Origin: Syntrophomonadaceae bacterium
Lineage (GTDB): Bacteria; Bacillota; Syntrophomonadia; Syntrophomonadales; Syntrophomonadaceae
Reading direction: 5' to 3'
DNA: 43,776 nucleotides
Assembly (NCBI GenBank): GCA_012522955.1
Contig: JAAYJK010000116.1
Location: 1 to 43,776, forward strand
This document shows, one piece after another, positions 1 through 7,057 of the stretch; position 1 is the stretch's first letter; each line of letters opens with the position of its first letter. The position numbers and the translations under genes were made by a program. The notes below the pieces were generated by a model, which saw only the letters and a list, made by a program, of their open reading frames with translations, was not told the origin of the DNA and made no database searches.

Positions 1-189
1 GGACGGTTCTTCTGTTACAATTTTGCTTTAGCCTTAAATATTATCCCTTTTATAAGCTTATCCTGTTGCTCAGGGTATAATCAATCATTAATTATGATAT
101 GGCATCCAAACCAGTTGTGCTAGGGTCTTCGCGGGGGAATTATTATTATCTAACTTCACACGAAAATGAATTATCCCCCCGAAATCTGG

Positions 190-285
190 TTATTGTTGCG
201 GGCGACCACAGGTCGCCCTTACAAACTCGCACCGTTAATTTTGATCTCAGGCAGGCATATGTAGGGGCGGTCTTTGACCGCCCCA
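190..285. repeat. Composite palindromic intergenic repeat, copy 1
   Basis: Two GC-rich palindromes are joined by an AT-richer linker. The left one (200-218) pairs GGGCGACC with GGTCGCCC around ACA. The right one (264-284) pairs GGGGCGGTC with GACCGCCCC around TTT. The linker ends in GGCATAT just before the second palindrome. The same design recurs at 34804-34892 and 36939-37020, and rearranged versions lie at 13184-13314 and 26241-26372. An ORF at 99-305 that runs through it is a by-product. The rest of 1-315 shows no gene I can support. Confidence 0.85.
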
Positions 286-315
286 GACTGTCCGAAAAGT
301 CTTAAAAAGAAATAA

Positions 316-501
316 CTAGACCTCCAAAGTAGAAGATGGGCACATTTCAAGGCCAAAAAACAGCCTCCAGCGCTTAATATGCAAATAAGCAGCATCAAGT
401 GGGGCTTTGGACCGAGTCGACAAATCCCAGTCTCTTATGGCTTGTTGCTCCATAAATTGCTTGCTTATATCTCTGGCCTTGAGGTCGGAACTGTCCTCCG
501 G
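316..501 (-). other. Open frame directly after the ftsH-like stop, same frame
   Basis: After the TAA that ends the FtsH-like gene, the same minus-strand frame stays open for 61 codons to a TAG at 316-318. It contains an internal ATG at 453, and the residues look protein-like, with a stretch reading AAYLHIKRWRLFFG. No ribosome binding site precedes the ATG. A GGAGG just after the ftsH stop has no start codon at a good distance. It could be a remnant, a readthrough tail or chance. I do not recognise the sequence and do not claim a gene. Confidence 0.2.
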
Positions 502-1962
502 TTACAGGAGTTCAATAAATCGGTCTCTATCCAGGCTTTCTTCAGCTAGAATGGTTTCCGCCAGGGAGAATAAACTATCCTGATGTATCAACAAGATTTC
601 CTTAGTTTTCTTTTCCAAACTGCCTATTATCTCTTTACACTCTTTATAAATAACTTCATCCGGGCTGTCGGTTCGTTTTACCACCCCCAGAGATGAAAGG
701 CCGGTTTCTACAATTTGCATGGCCAATTTCCAGCACTGCTCAAAATCGCTGGCAGCTCCGGTACTATAATTACCATATTTTATCTCTTCAGCCGCCGCTC
801 CGGCTAAGGCCACCATAATATCTCCCTCTAGCTCCTCCCTGATATATAGATATTGATCATTCTGGGCAGTTTTGCGCATAAAACCTAATGCGCTGCCTCG
901 GGGAATGATGGTAAGGGAAGATACTGAGCCTGGTTTAACTAATTCACTTATCAGGGCATGTCCACTCTCATGAAAGCTTACTCTTTCAATCTCAGCAGGG
1001 GAAGGTTTTTTATCCAATTTCTCCCCCAGAATAACTTTATCAATAGCCTCGTGAAAATGGCTGCGGCTAATACTCTGGGCATTTTCTCTAAGAGCTAAAA
1101 TGGCAGCCTCATTGGTTAGGCTTTCCAGATGGGCTCCGGAGAAACCGAAAGTAGACGCAGCTATTTCATCCAGTATACTAGAATCTTCAACGGGTTTGTT
1201 ACCAGCATGTATATCCAGTATTCTCCGCCTTCCTACCCGGTCCGGCAGAGTAACCTGAACGTGACGGTCAAAACGGCCCGGCCTTAATAAGGCAGAATCC
1301 AGCATATCGGCTCGATTTGTAGCTCCAATTATCAGTATACTGGGTTCAGATCGAAAGCTTATGCCGTCCATTTCTACCAGAAGCTGGTTTAAAGTCTGAT
1401 CATATTCCATATGGCTGTTGTGACTGCCCCGTTTTCCACCCAATATTTCTAATTCATCTATAAAAATTATGGCACTCCCGCTATTCTGTTTACTAGCCTT
1501 TTTGCGAGCATCATTAAACAGTTGTCTTACTCTTTTAGCTCCCATTCCGGCATATACTTCAATGAACTCACTGCCCGAAGTGGCTATAAAGGCAGAACCA
1601 GTATAACTGGCGGCTGCCTTGGCCATCAAGGTTTTGCCTGTACCGGGAGGCCCAACCAAGAGCACTCCTTTTAGAGGCCTGATACCCATTTTTTTAATTG
1701 CCTCAGGTTTGATAATAAATTCCAGAGCTTCTTCCAGTTCCTTGATAGCACTGTCTTGTCCACCGATATGTTCAAAAGTAATGCCTGTACCGACTTTTAT
1801 ATCAGTACCAATATTGTCAAACTTCACCGTTCCTTGCCCCAAATAGAAAAAATAAAATCCTCCTACCAGTAGGGTTATGAGTATTAAAGGCGTTACGTTT
1901 ATTCCAATGAAGGCTAGGAATATTATCAGTCCCAGCAATACTCCAGCTGCCATTTCTTTCAT
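502..1962 (-). CDS. FtsH-like membrane AAA+ zinc metalloprotease, short form
   Basis: This is a 486-residue member of the FtsH (M41) family, a membrane-anchored ATP-driven protease that degrades misfolded or regulatory proteins. Visible motifs are Walker A GPPGTGKT (residues 104-111), Walker B IIFIDE (165-170), a second-region-of-homology stretch ATNRADMLDSALLRPGRFDR (214-233) and the zinc site HESGH (331-335). The substrate-gripping pore motif reads VYAG where classical FtsH has FVG. The N-terminus has about 40 hydrophobic residues, enough for a two-helix hairpin, and lacks the roughly 70-residue extracytoplasmic domain of classical FtsH. The protein is therefore much shorter than the usual 600-650 residues. 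It lies 16 bases downstream of a small membrane-anchored protein gene and probably shares its transcript. ATG start with GAGGTAG upstream. Family assignment is firm; whether it is the main FtsH of the cell is unknown, so no symbol is given. Confidence 0.9.
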   Translation of the reverse strand: MKEMAAGVLLGLIIFLAFIGINVTPLILITLLVGGFYFFYLGQGTVKFDNIGTDIKVGTGITFEHIGGQDSAIKELEEALEFIIKPEAIKKMGIRPLKGVLLVGPPGTGKTLMAKAAASYTGSAFIATSGSEFIEVYAGMGAKRVRQLFNDARKKASKQNSGSAIIFIDELEILGGKRGSHNSHMEYDQTLNQLLVEMDGISFRSEPSILIIGATNRADMLDSALLRPGRFDRHVQVTLPDRVGRRRILDIHAGNKPVEDSSILDEIAASTFGFSGAHLESLTNEAAILALRENAQSISRSHFHEAIDKVILGEKLDKKPSPAEIERVSFHESGHALISELVKPGSVSSLTIIPRGSALGFMRKTAQNDQYLYIREELEGDIMVALAGAAAEEIKYGNYSTGAASDFEQCWKLAMQIVETGLSSLGVVKRTDSPDEVIYKECKEIIGSLEKKTKEILLIHQDSLFSLAETILAEESLDRDRFIELL

Positions 1963-1978
1963 GCTACCTCACCTCACT

Positions 1979-2518
1979 CTACGCTGTATCGACCTGGGGA
2001 GCGCTTCGATCTATAATATAATACTGATACTGATCCCCGTGGCTAAATTGCAAGTAAACACGCTGCTCGTCTATAAACATCTTGTATTCAAGTCCATCTT
2101 GTTCTGCCAACAGGTTTATTTGTTCCTTCATCCATACATATTGGTTATTGGCCAAGGCCTGGTAGACAACGGGCTGAATCTCATAATAAATCAGGTCCAA
2201 GTCCCTGCTGTCCCTGCCCTCAATAAGGATTTGATACTTTCCTTCCCCCAATTTTTCTTTGGCCAGCTCATCCAATTGTTTGAATTCTTCCTGGAGATTT
2301 TCCACTTGAGCCAAAGATACCCTCAGCAGATACATGTGGTCCTTCTTTTCTATACTGCTGCCTTCTACATTGGGAAGGTCTTGTATTTGGGCTAGCAAAG
2401 GATTTTCTATATTGTAGCGAGAGTGCAGAAAATTGCCTCCCAGTGCCAAACCGAAGGTAATAAGCAAGGCAGTTATAAACAACAATATTTTAAACTCATT
2501 CTTTTTAGACAAGTGCAT
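1979..2518 (-). CDS. Hypothetical single-pass membrane-anchored protein
   Basis: A 179-residue protein I do not recognise. Residues about 10-30 form one hydrophobic helix (ILLFITALLITFGLALG), so it is probably anchored in the membrane with the rest outside. The remainder is acidic, alpha/beta in character and rich in Gln, Glu and Tyr, with no cysteines. It is the first gene of a two-gene unit with the short FtsH-like protease, 16 bases apart. An accessory or substrate-presenting role for that protease is possible, but only from context. ATG start with a GGGGGGAG ribosome site a few bases upstream, and an extended -10 promoter just before it. Confidence 0.75.
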   Translation of the reverse strand: MHLSKKNEFKILLFITALLITFGLALGGNFLHSRYNIENPLLAQIQDLPNVEGSSIEKKDHMYLLRVSLAQVENLQEEFKQLDELAKEKLGEGKYQILIEGRDSRDLDLIYYEIQPVVYQALANNQYVWMKEQINLLAEQDGLEYKMFIDEQRVYLQFSHGDQYQYYIIDRSAPQVDTA

Positions 2519-2537
2519 TCTCCCCCCTTACTCCGCA

Positions 2538-2566
2538 ATTATATCATAGGCCGCCATTTAACCAGA
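2538..2566 (-). promoter_or_regulatory. Extended -10 promoter for the ftsH-like unit
   Basis: On the minus strand TGATATAAT (2538-2546) is a perfect extended -10 (TGn plus TATAAT). The -35 region around 2561-2566 is weak (TCTGGT). The predicted start lies only about a dozen bases before the first gene's ATG. The remaining stretch up to 2761 holds no gene I can see. Confidence 0.55.
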
Positions 2567-2761
2567 GCTTCAATATATGGAAGTATAGCGGTTTTGTGGC
2601 AATTATCCCTCCTTATTAGCCGGTGCTTAAAGACCTCAATTGATCCAAGGAAATCATAAATGGCTAATAGGCTTGAAGTTTGCATACCTAAGACTAATAA
2701 AGATCTGCCCCAACTAGTGCTTCAACCTAGCAGGATTTCACCCTCCCGTCCTAGAAGCAAT

Positions 2762-2778
2762 AGGTAATTAAATTACCT
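2762..2778. promoter_or_regulatory. Perfect 17-base palindrome, candidate operator
   Basis: AGGTAATTAAATTACCT is a perfect inverted repeat around a central A. It lies 44 bases before the start of the FMN oxidoreductase gene and where a -35 element would sit relative to a TATATT at 2791-2796. This is typical placement for a repressor site of the MarR or TetR kind. The regulator is unknown. Confidence 0.4.
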
Positions 2779-2821
2779 TGCAGCTTACTTTATATTGATA
2801 GTCAATCAGGAGGTTATGTTT

Positions 2822-3793
2822 TTGAAAACCAAGATTACTGAAATGTTGGGAATTAAATATCCTATTATTTGTGGAGGTATGCTGTGGCTGGCGGTTCCCC
2901 AGTTGGCAGCTGCCATTTCCAACGCAGGAGGACTGGGGAATATTACAGCTGGCAACTACAATAACGGAGAAGAGTTGCGGGAAGCTATCAGACAGACCCG
3001 TCAGCTGACGGATCACCCTTTTGGAGTAAATATAACCCTCTTGCCATCTTTTAGAATTAGTGCTGAGACATATGATGATTTTTTCCGGGTATGCTGTGAA
3101 GAAGAGGTAGCGGCTATCGAAGTATCGGGATCACCGGCTCAGAAATACTTGGATAAAGTTCACGCTGCCGGCATCAAAATCTTCCACAAAGTAGGTTCAG
3201 TAAGGCATGCCATTAAGATTGAAGAGCTCGGCTATGATGGTGTTTTTGCCGCTGGTATAGAAGAAGGTGGGCATCCCTTGAATGATGATGTCAGTACTAT
3301 AGTTCTGGTTCCCCGTATAGTTGATTCTGTTCAAATACCAGTAGTTGCAACGGGTGGGATAGCTGATGGAAGAGGCTTGGCGGCAGCTCTGGCCTTGGGA
3401 GCCGAAGGGGTTATGATGGCCACTCGCTTTATAAACACTCAGGAATGTTTAGCCCATGACAGTATAAAACGAGAATTCATTAATCGACAGGAAACCGATA
3501 CCACTCTTATCTGCAAAAGCCTCAATCTGCAGGGCCGGGCTTTAAAAAACCGTCTTGCTGAAGCTGTGCTGGAAAGTGAAGCCAGAGGCGCCAGCCTGGA
3601 AGAGATCTTTCCCTTACTCAGCGGCCAGAGGTCAAAAGAAGCATGGGAAACAGGGGATGTTGAGGATGCAGCTTTTATGATCGGACAGTCGGTTGGTCTC
3701 ATCCATGATGTTCCAAGTTGCCAGGAATTATTAGACAGGATGGTACGGGAGGCAGAGGAAATATTAAAGGGCAAATCCGCCCTTTTTGATTAG
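2822..3793 (+). CDS. FMN-dependent nitronate monooxygenase / FabK-type enoyl-ACP reductase family protein
   Basis: This TIM-barrel flavoprotein family includes nitronate monooxygenases and enoyl-ACP reductase II (FabK). Signatures are the N-terminal KYPIICGGM, AISNAGGLGNITAGN, the glycine-rich GIEEGGHP and the FMN-phosphate loop VVATGGIADGRGLAAALALG. Length is 323 residues, usual for the family. I chose the TTG at 2822: AGGAGG (2808-2813) is 8 bases upstream and the product then begins MKTKITEMLGIKYP, like relatives. The ATG at 2816 is only 2 bases from the ribosome site, and a TTG at 2795 lies before it. This is the only plus-strand gene in the first 20 kb, with a palindrome upstream. The sequence does not decide between nitronate oxidation and fatty-acid synthesis. 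No fab genes are adjacent. Confidence 0.85.
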   Translation: MKTKITEMLGIKYPIICGGMLWLAVPQLAAAISNAGGLGNITAGNYNNGEELREAIRQTRQLTDHPFGVNITLLPSFRISAETYDDFFRVCCEEEVAAIEVSGSPAQKYLDKVHAAGIKIFHKVGSVRHAIKIEELGYDGVFAAGIEEGGHPLNDDVSTIVLVPRIVDSVQIPVVATGGIADGRGLAAALALGAEGVMMATRFINTQECLAHDSIKREFINRQETDTTLICKSLNLQGRALKNRLAEAVLESEARGASLEEIFPLLSGQRSKEAWETGDVEDAAFMIGQSVGLIHDVPSCQELLDRMVREAEEILKGKSALFD

Positions 3794-3909
3794 CCTTGGC
3801 GGATATTAGCCATACCAAATTCTTGGTTAATGCTATAGCAAAGGCAGGTGCCAGAGCAAAACCGTTTCCTCTGGCGCTTTTATTATATAACAAGAGACAC
3901 CCTCATCTG

Positions 3910-5226
3910 TTACATTTCTCCGATGAGGTCATAGTTTCTTACTGCTTTGAGTTGCACCGGATACATTTCGCCTTTTTTAAGACTGGCGCTGGTTTTTATT
4001 ATGGTAAGCCCATCTACCTCGGGAGCCTGATAATAACCACGCCCCAGATAGAGGTTGTTTTTCAAGCGCGAGGAAACCAGAATATTCTCCTGGCGGCCTA
4101 TACGCATAATATTTTTAGCCCGACTGATAGCCTTTTGTTGTTGCATTATTTGATCACGTCTTTCCCGGGCTAATTCTATAGGCACTTGCTTATCCATAGT
4201 GGCAGCCCGGGTACCGGCTTCGGGAGTAAACACAAAAGCTCCCAGCCAGTCAAATTGTACCTCATCCAGAAATTCACTGAGCAGCTCAAAGTCTCTTTCT
4301 TCTTCCCCGGGAAAGCCTGACATAACCGTGGTTCTCAACACCAAATCATTTATTTCTTGTTTTAGCTTAGTAAAGAGCTTATAAAGATAATCCATATCAT
4401 GCCCACGGTTCATGGCTGCCAGTATTTTATCGGATACATGCTGAATGGGTATATCTAGATAGGGGATAACTTTAGGGTTGGCAGCCAGGCTTTCTATCAA
4501 TTCGGCCTGCAAATGCCGAGGATGCAGGTACATCACTCTTACCCATTCCAGACCCTCAATACCCCCTAGTACCTCCAATACTCTGGGCAGGCTGGATGGG
4601 CCATCAATATCCATGCCGTAGGCAGCCGTGTCTTGAGCTATCAAGACCAGTTCTTTGACTCCTTGCCGGGCCAAGATAATTCCTTCTTTTTCTATTTCTG
4701 ATAAGGGGTTGGACCTAAGCCGGCCTCTTATGGAGGGTATAGTACAGTAGGCGCAAAGATTGTTGCATCCTTCTGCTATTTTCATATATGCCATTCCCGC
4801 AGGAGTGGTGAGTAAACGGGGTCCAGCTTCAATAAAGCTCTTGGGTGGATCATTGACCCAAGCTACTTTCTCACCCTCCTCTACAGCTTCTACAGCAGCT
4901 GCGATGTCCTTAAACCGAGAAATACCCACTATACCATCCAGCTCCGGCATTTCATCCAAAAGCTCTTGTCCGTATCTTTGGATCAGACATCCGCTAGCCA
5001 TCAGGTATTGTATTATTCCACGTTCTTTTAATTGTCCTGCCTCTATTATGGCATCAATAGCTTCTTCTTTGGCCTCGTCAATGAATCCACAAGTGTTCAC
5101 AATCACTAGATCTGCCCGTTCAGGAGAATTAACTATCCGGTGACCGCTCTTATTTAAGATGGCCATCATGATTTCTGTGTCCACCAAGTTCTTGGAACAT
5201 CCCAGACTTATAAAGCCAATATTCAA
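3910..5226 (-). CDS. rimO: Ribosomal protein S12 methylthiotransferase RimO
   Basis: A radical-SAM enzyme that adds a methylthio group to an aspartate of ribosomal protein S12. The N-terminal UPF0004 domain begins with SLGCSKNLVDTE and carries the cysteines for one Fe-S cluster. The radical-SAM motif CNNLCAYC follows near residue 150 and binds the second cluster. The C-terminal TRAM domain ends in YDLIGEM. Length is 438 residues, as expected. I take the TTG at 5226 as the start because AGGAG is 8 bases upstream and the protein then starts MNIGFISLGC. The TTG at 5232 would be only 2 bases from the ribosome site. It follows the rodZ-like gene closely, as in other Firmicutes. Confidence 0.93.
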   Translation of the reverse strand: MNIGFISLGCSKNLVDTEIMMAILNKSGHRIVNSPERADLVIVNTCGFIDEAKEEAIDAIIEAGQLKERGIIQYLMASGCLIQRYGQELLDEMPELDGIVGISRFKDIAAAVEAVEEGEKVAWVNDPPKSFIEAGPRLLTTPAGMAYMKIAEGCNNLCAYCTIPSIRGRLRSNPLSEIEKEGIILARQGVKELVLIAQDTAAYGMDIDGPSSLPRVLEVLGGIEGLEWVRVMYLHPRHLQAELIESLAANPKVIPYLDIPIQHVSDKILAAMNRGHDMDYLYKLFTKLKQEINDLVLRTTVMSGFPGEEERDFELLSEFLDEVQFDWLGAFVFTPEAGTRAATMDKQVPIELARERRDQIMQQQKAISRAKNIMRIGRQENILVSSRLKNNLYLGRGYYQAPEVDGLTIIKTSASLKKGEMYPVQLKAVRNYDLIGEM

Positions 5227-5237
5227 CGACAAAACTC

Positions 5238-5975
5238 CTATTCCGACTGTTCATTAAGCAAAAATTCTCGTTCAGCTACAGCTCCAGGCTGGCCCAAAGG
5301 TTCGATAACTTCGCCATTATAGCTTATTTCCACTCCGCCGGCGTTGCCCAGTTTAATATATACCGACTGCTTTCCCTCCAGGTTTTTTTCCTCTCCTGCT
5401 TGCAGTTCGGCCTCAAAAACCTTTTCTCCATCTACAATGGCTCGCAGCCAACAATCACTTAGGGCCTTGATGGATAAAGTCACTGTATCGGCAGGTGTTT
5501 CTACCTCAACTGGTATTTTTCCTATATCTGTTTGGTCCGGTTCTTTAGGTTCCTGGATGCCAATATTTGCCCCCGGATCCTTATTGATATTCTTTTCCAT
5601 CGCCTCGGATATAAAACCCACCAGGTAATTGCCGACCCAAACTACTATTATAAAAAACAGGATGCCGGCCAATATATTTTTAACCGGGATACTTTTATGT
5701 CTGCCAGGTGAGGGTAAAGCCGATTCTTCTTCCTGGTTCTGTCCTCCATAAGCCATCTGTTTAAATTCTTCTATTAGCTGACTTTCATCCAAACCCAGGT
5801 ATCGGACATATTTCTTGACAAAACCAATTGCATATACTCTGGGAGGTAGGACAGCAAAATTTTCATCCTCTATTGCTTCCAGATACATTCGCCGGATTTT
5901 GGTATCTTCTTCTATTTGCTCCAGGGTTATTTGTTTATTTATTCTGGTATTTCTAAGCGTTTCTCCGAATCCCAT
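5238..5975 (-). CDS. RodZ-like helix-turn-helix membrane protein
   Basis: A 245-residue RodZ/YmfM-type protein. RodZ links the MreB cytoskeleton to cell-wall elongation. The first 70 residues form an Xre-type helix-turn-helix domain (GETLRNTRINKQITLEQIEE). A transmembrane helix lies near residues 98-120 (ILAGILFFIIVVWVGNYLVG), followed by an extracytoplasmic DUF4115 beta domain with LSIKALSDCWLRAIVDGEKV. The gene ends 11 bases before rimO starts and follows the regulator-like gene, matching the B. subtilis spoIIIE-ymfM region in a general way. ATG start. It is a shape factor by homology and probably not a true DNA-binding regulator. Confidence 0.87.
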   Translation of the reverse strand: MGFGETLRNTRINKQITLEQIEEDTKIRRMYLEAIEDENFAVLPPRVYAIGFVKKYVRYLGLDESQLIEEFKQMAYGGQNQEEESALPSPGRHKSIPVKNILAGILFFIIVVWVGNYLVGFISEAMEKNINKDPGANIGIQEPKEPDQTDIGKIPVEVETPADTVTLSIKALSDCWLRAIVDGEKVFEAELQAGEEKNLEGKQSVYIKLGNAGGVEISYNGEVIEPLGQPGAVAEREFLLNEQSE

Positions 5976-6047
5976 ACTGCAAGCGACCCTCCTTAAATAT
6001 ATACTTATACCATAACATATCTTATAAATGTGTGCTTGTCAGCAGTA

Positions 6048-7016
6048 TCAATTCTTTAACTTGCCGGCTGAAGCCAGCCCAGCTCCTATGCGTACTGCCT
6101 GCCGCAACAGATATCCACCTGCCAAAGCATATATAATTCCGGTTAATAAGGCCCACAGACCTTCTTCATTATCGAAATACTGATTGGGAGGAAGCAGATA
6201 ATCCCCTGAGCTTTCCCGGCTTTTATATATTAATCTGCTTCGGCCATCAGTAATAATACAATTGATGGGTGTTTTTTCTTGCATGGCCTCCACTTTTTCT
6301 TCGTAATACTCTACCGCTAACAAGTCCTTTACCCCCAGCACCACAGTATGGAATTCGGCCATTTTCGATGGGAGTTCCCCGGCTTCATTGATAATGTACA
6401 TGGTGCAAAGATGTGCGAATTCTTCTTTTTTACTTACCCGGCTTAAAACTTGATCACGGAAATAAGAATCTACTATCAGCCATTCACAGTTAAAAATAAT
6501 CCAGTCCCAAGTGTTAAGAACCTGACTATAGTCGGGAGAGTCAAAACCTTCTTCAATTATATCTTCATTGGGCAGTAAGATCCGGCGGCAGGTTCTTTTA
6601 TGAGAATGCCTATATATATGCATCGGATCCACCTTATTTTCCAGTAGTCTGTTTGTTATGGTAGTGCCGGGTTCATCGTTCCCAATCAGGCTGATAATCT
6701 TCAAGTTTACTCCGAAGTCTGCCAGTATTTGGCTGGCCACCAGCGGCAACCCTTTATAGTCCAAATTGATAATATTTTTTTCTTCCTGCTCTTCTATACT
6801 TATCTTTAAATAGCTAAGACCAATAACAACTATGGAGGCCTGTTCGTTAAACACATAGCCCTTGCCTAGGATAAATCCCTTTTTCATTAAATTGGATATG
6901 TGTACAGCAATAGAGGAGCGGCTGATGCCTAAATGCATGGCTAATTCATCCTGGGATATTAATGGATTTTTTTTTAATAACTCAATTATCTCCCTTTCCC
7001 GCCAAGTAAGCCTCAT
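6048..7016 (-). CDS. Winged-helix regulator fused to a degenerate PfkB-family kinase domain
   Basis: A 322-residue protein. Residues 1-60 form a winged helix-turn-helix (LTWREREIIELLKKNPLISQ, then DELAMHLGISRSSIAVHISN). The rest resembles the ribokinase/PfkB fold, with a recognisable ISLIGNDEPGTTITNRLLEN segment. Proteins with this layout include sugar or nucleoside kinases and regulators. The kinase signatures are worn: the substrate-binding Gly-Gly/Asn motif near the front reads GLPLVASQ, and the C-terminal DTxGAGD containing the catalytic Asp reads FDNEEGLWALL. Catalysis therefore looks unlikely, and a ligand-sensing regulator is a better guess. The start is the ATG at 7016, 8 bases from AAGGGG; the ATG at 7022 is too close. 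It lies between spoIIIE and the rodZ-like gene. Confidence 0.75.
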   Translation of the reverse strand: MRLTWREREIIELLKKNPLISQDELAMHLGISRSSIAVHISNLMKKGFILGKGYVFNEQASIVVIGLSYLKISIEEQEEKNIINLDYKGLPLVASQILADFGVNLKIISLIGNDEPGTTITNRLLENKVDPMHIYRHSHKRTCRRILLPNEDIIEEGFDSPDYSQVLNTWDWIIFNCEWLIVDSYFRDQVLSRVSKKEEFAHLCTMYIINEAGELPSKMAEFHTVVLGVKDLLAVEYYEEKVEAMQEKTPINCIITDGRSRLIYKSRESSGDYLLPPNQYFDNEEGLWALLTGIIYALAGGYLLRQAVRIGAGLASAGKLKN

Positions 7017-7057
7017 GTCCATATCCCCTTAAACAAAAATGCCCCCCTGAGTCCCGC

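Noticed and set aside
99-305. A 68-codon plus-strand ORF
   Set aside because: It runs through the composite palindromic repeat and lacks a ribosome site; the protein resembles translations of other repeat copies.
1877-2395. A 172-codon plus-strand ORF
   Set aside because: It lies antisense to the ftsH-like gene and its partner, whose motifs and ribosome sites are clear; it has no signals of its own.
2519-2761. tRNA or structured RNA in the gap before the FMN oxidoreductase
   Set aside because: No cloverleaf, GGTTC box or strong hairpin was found.
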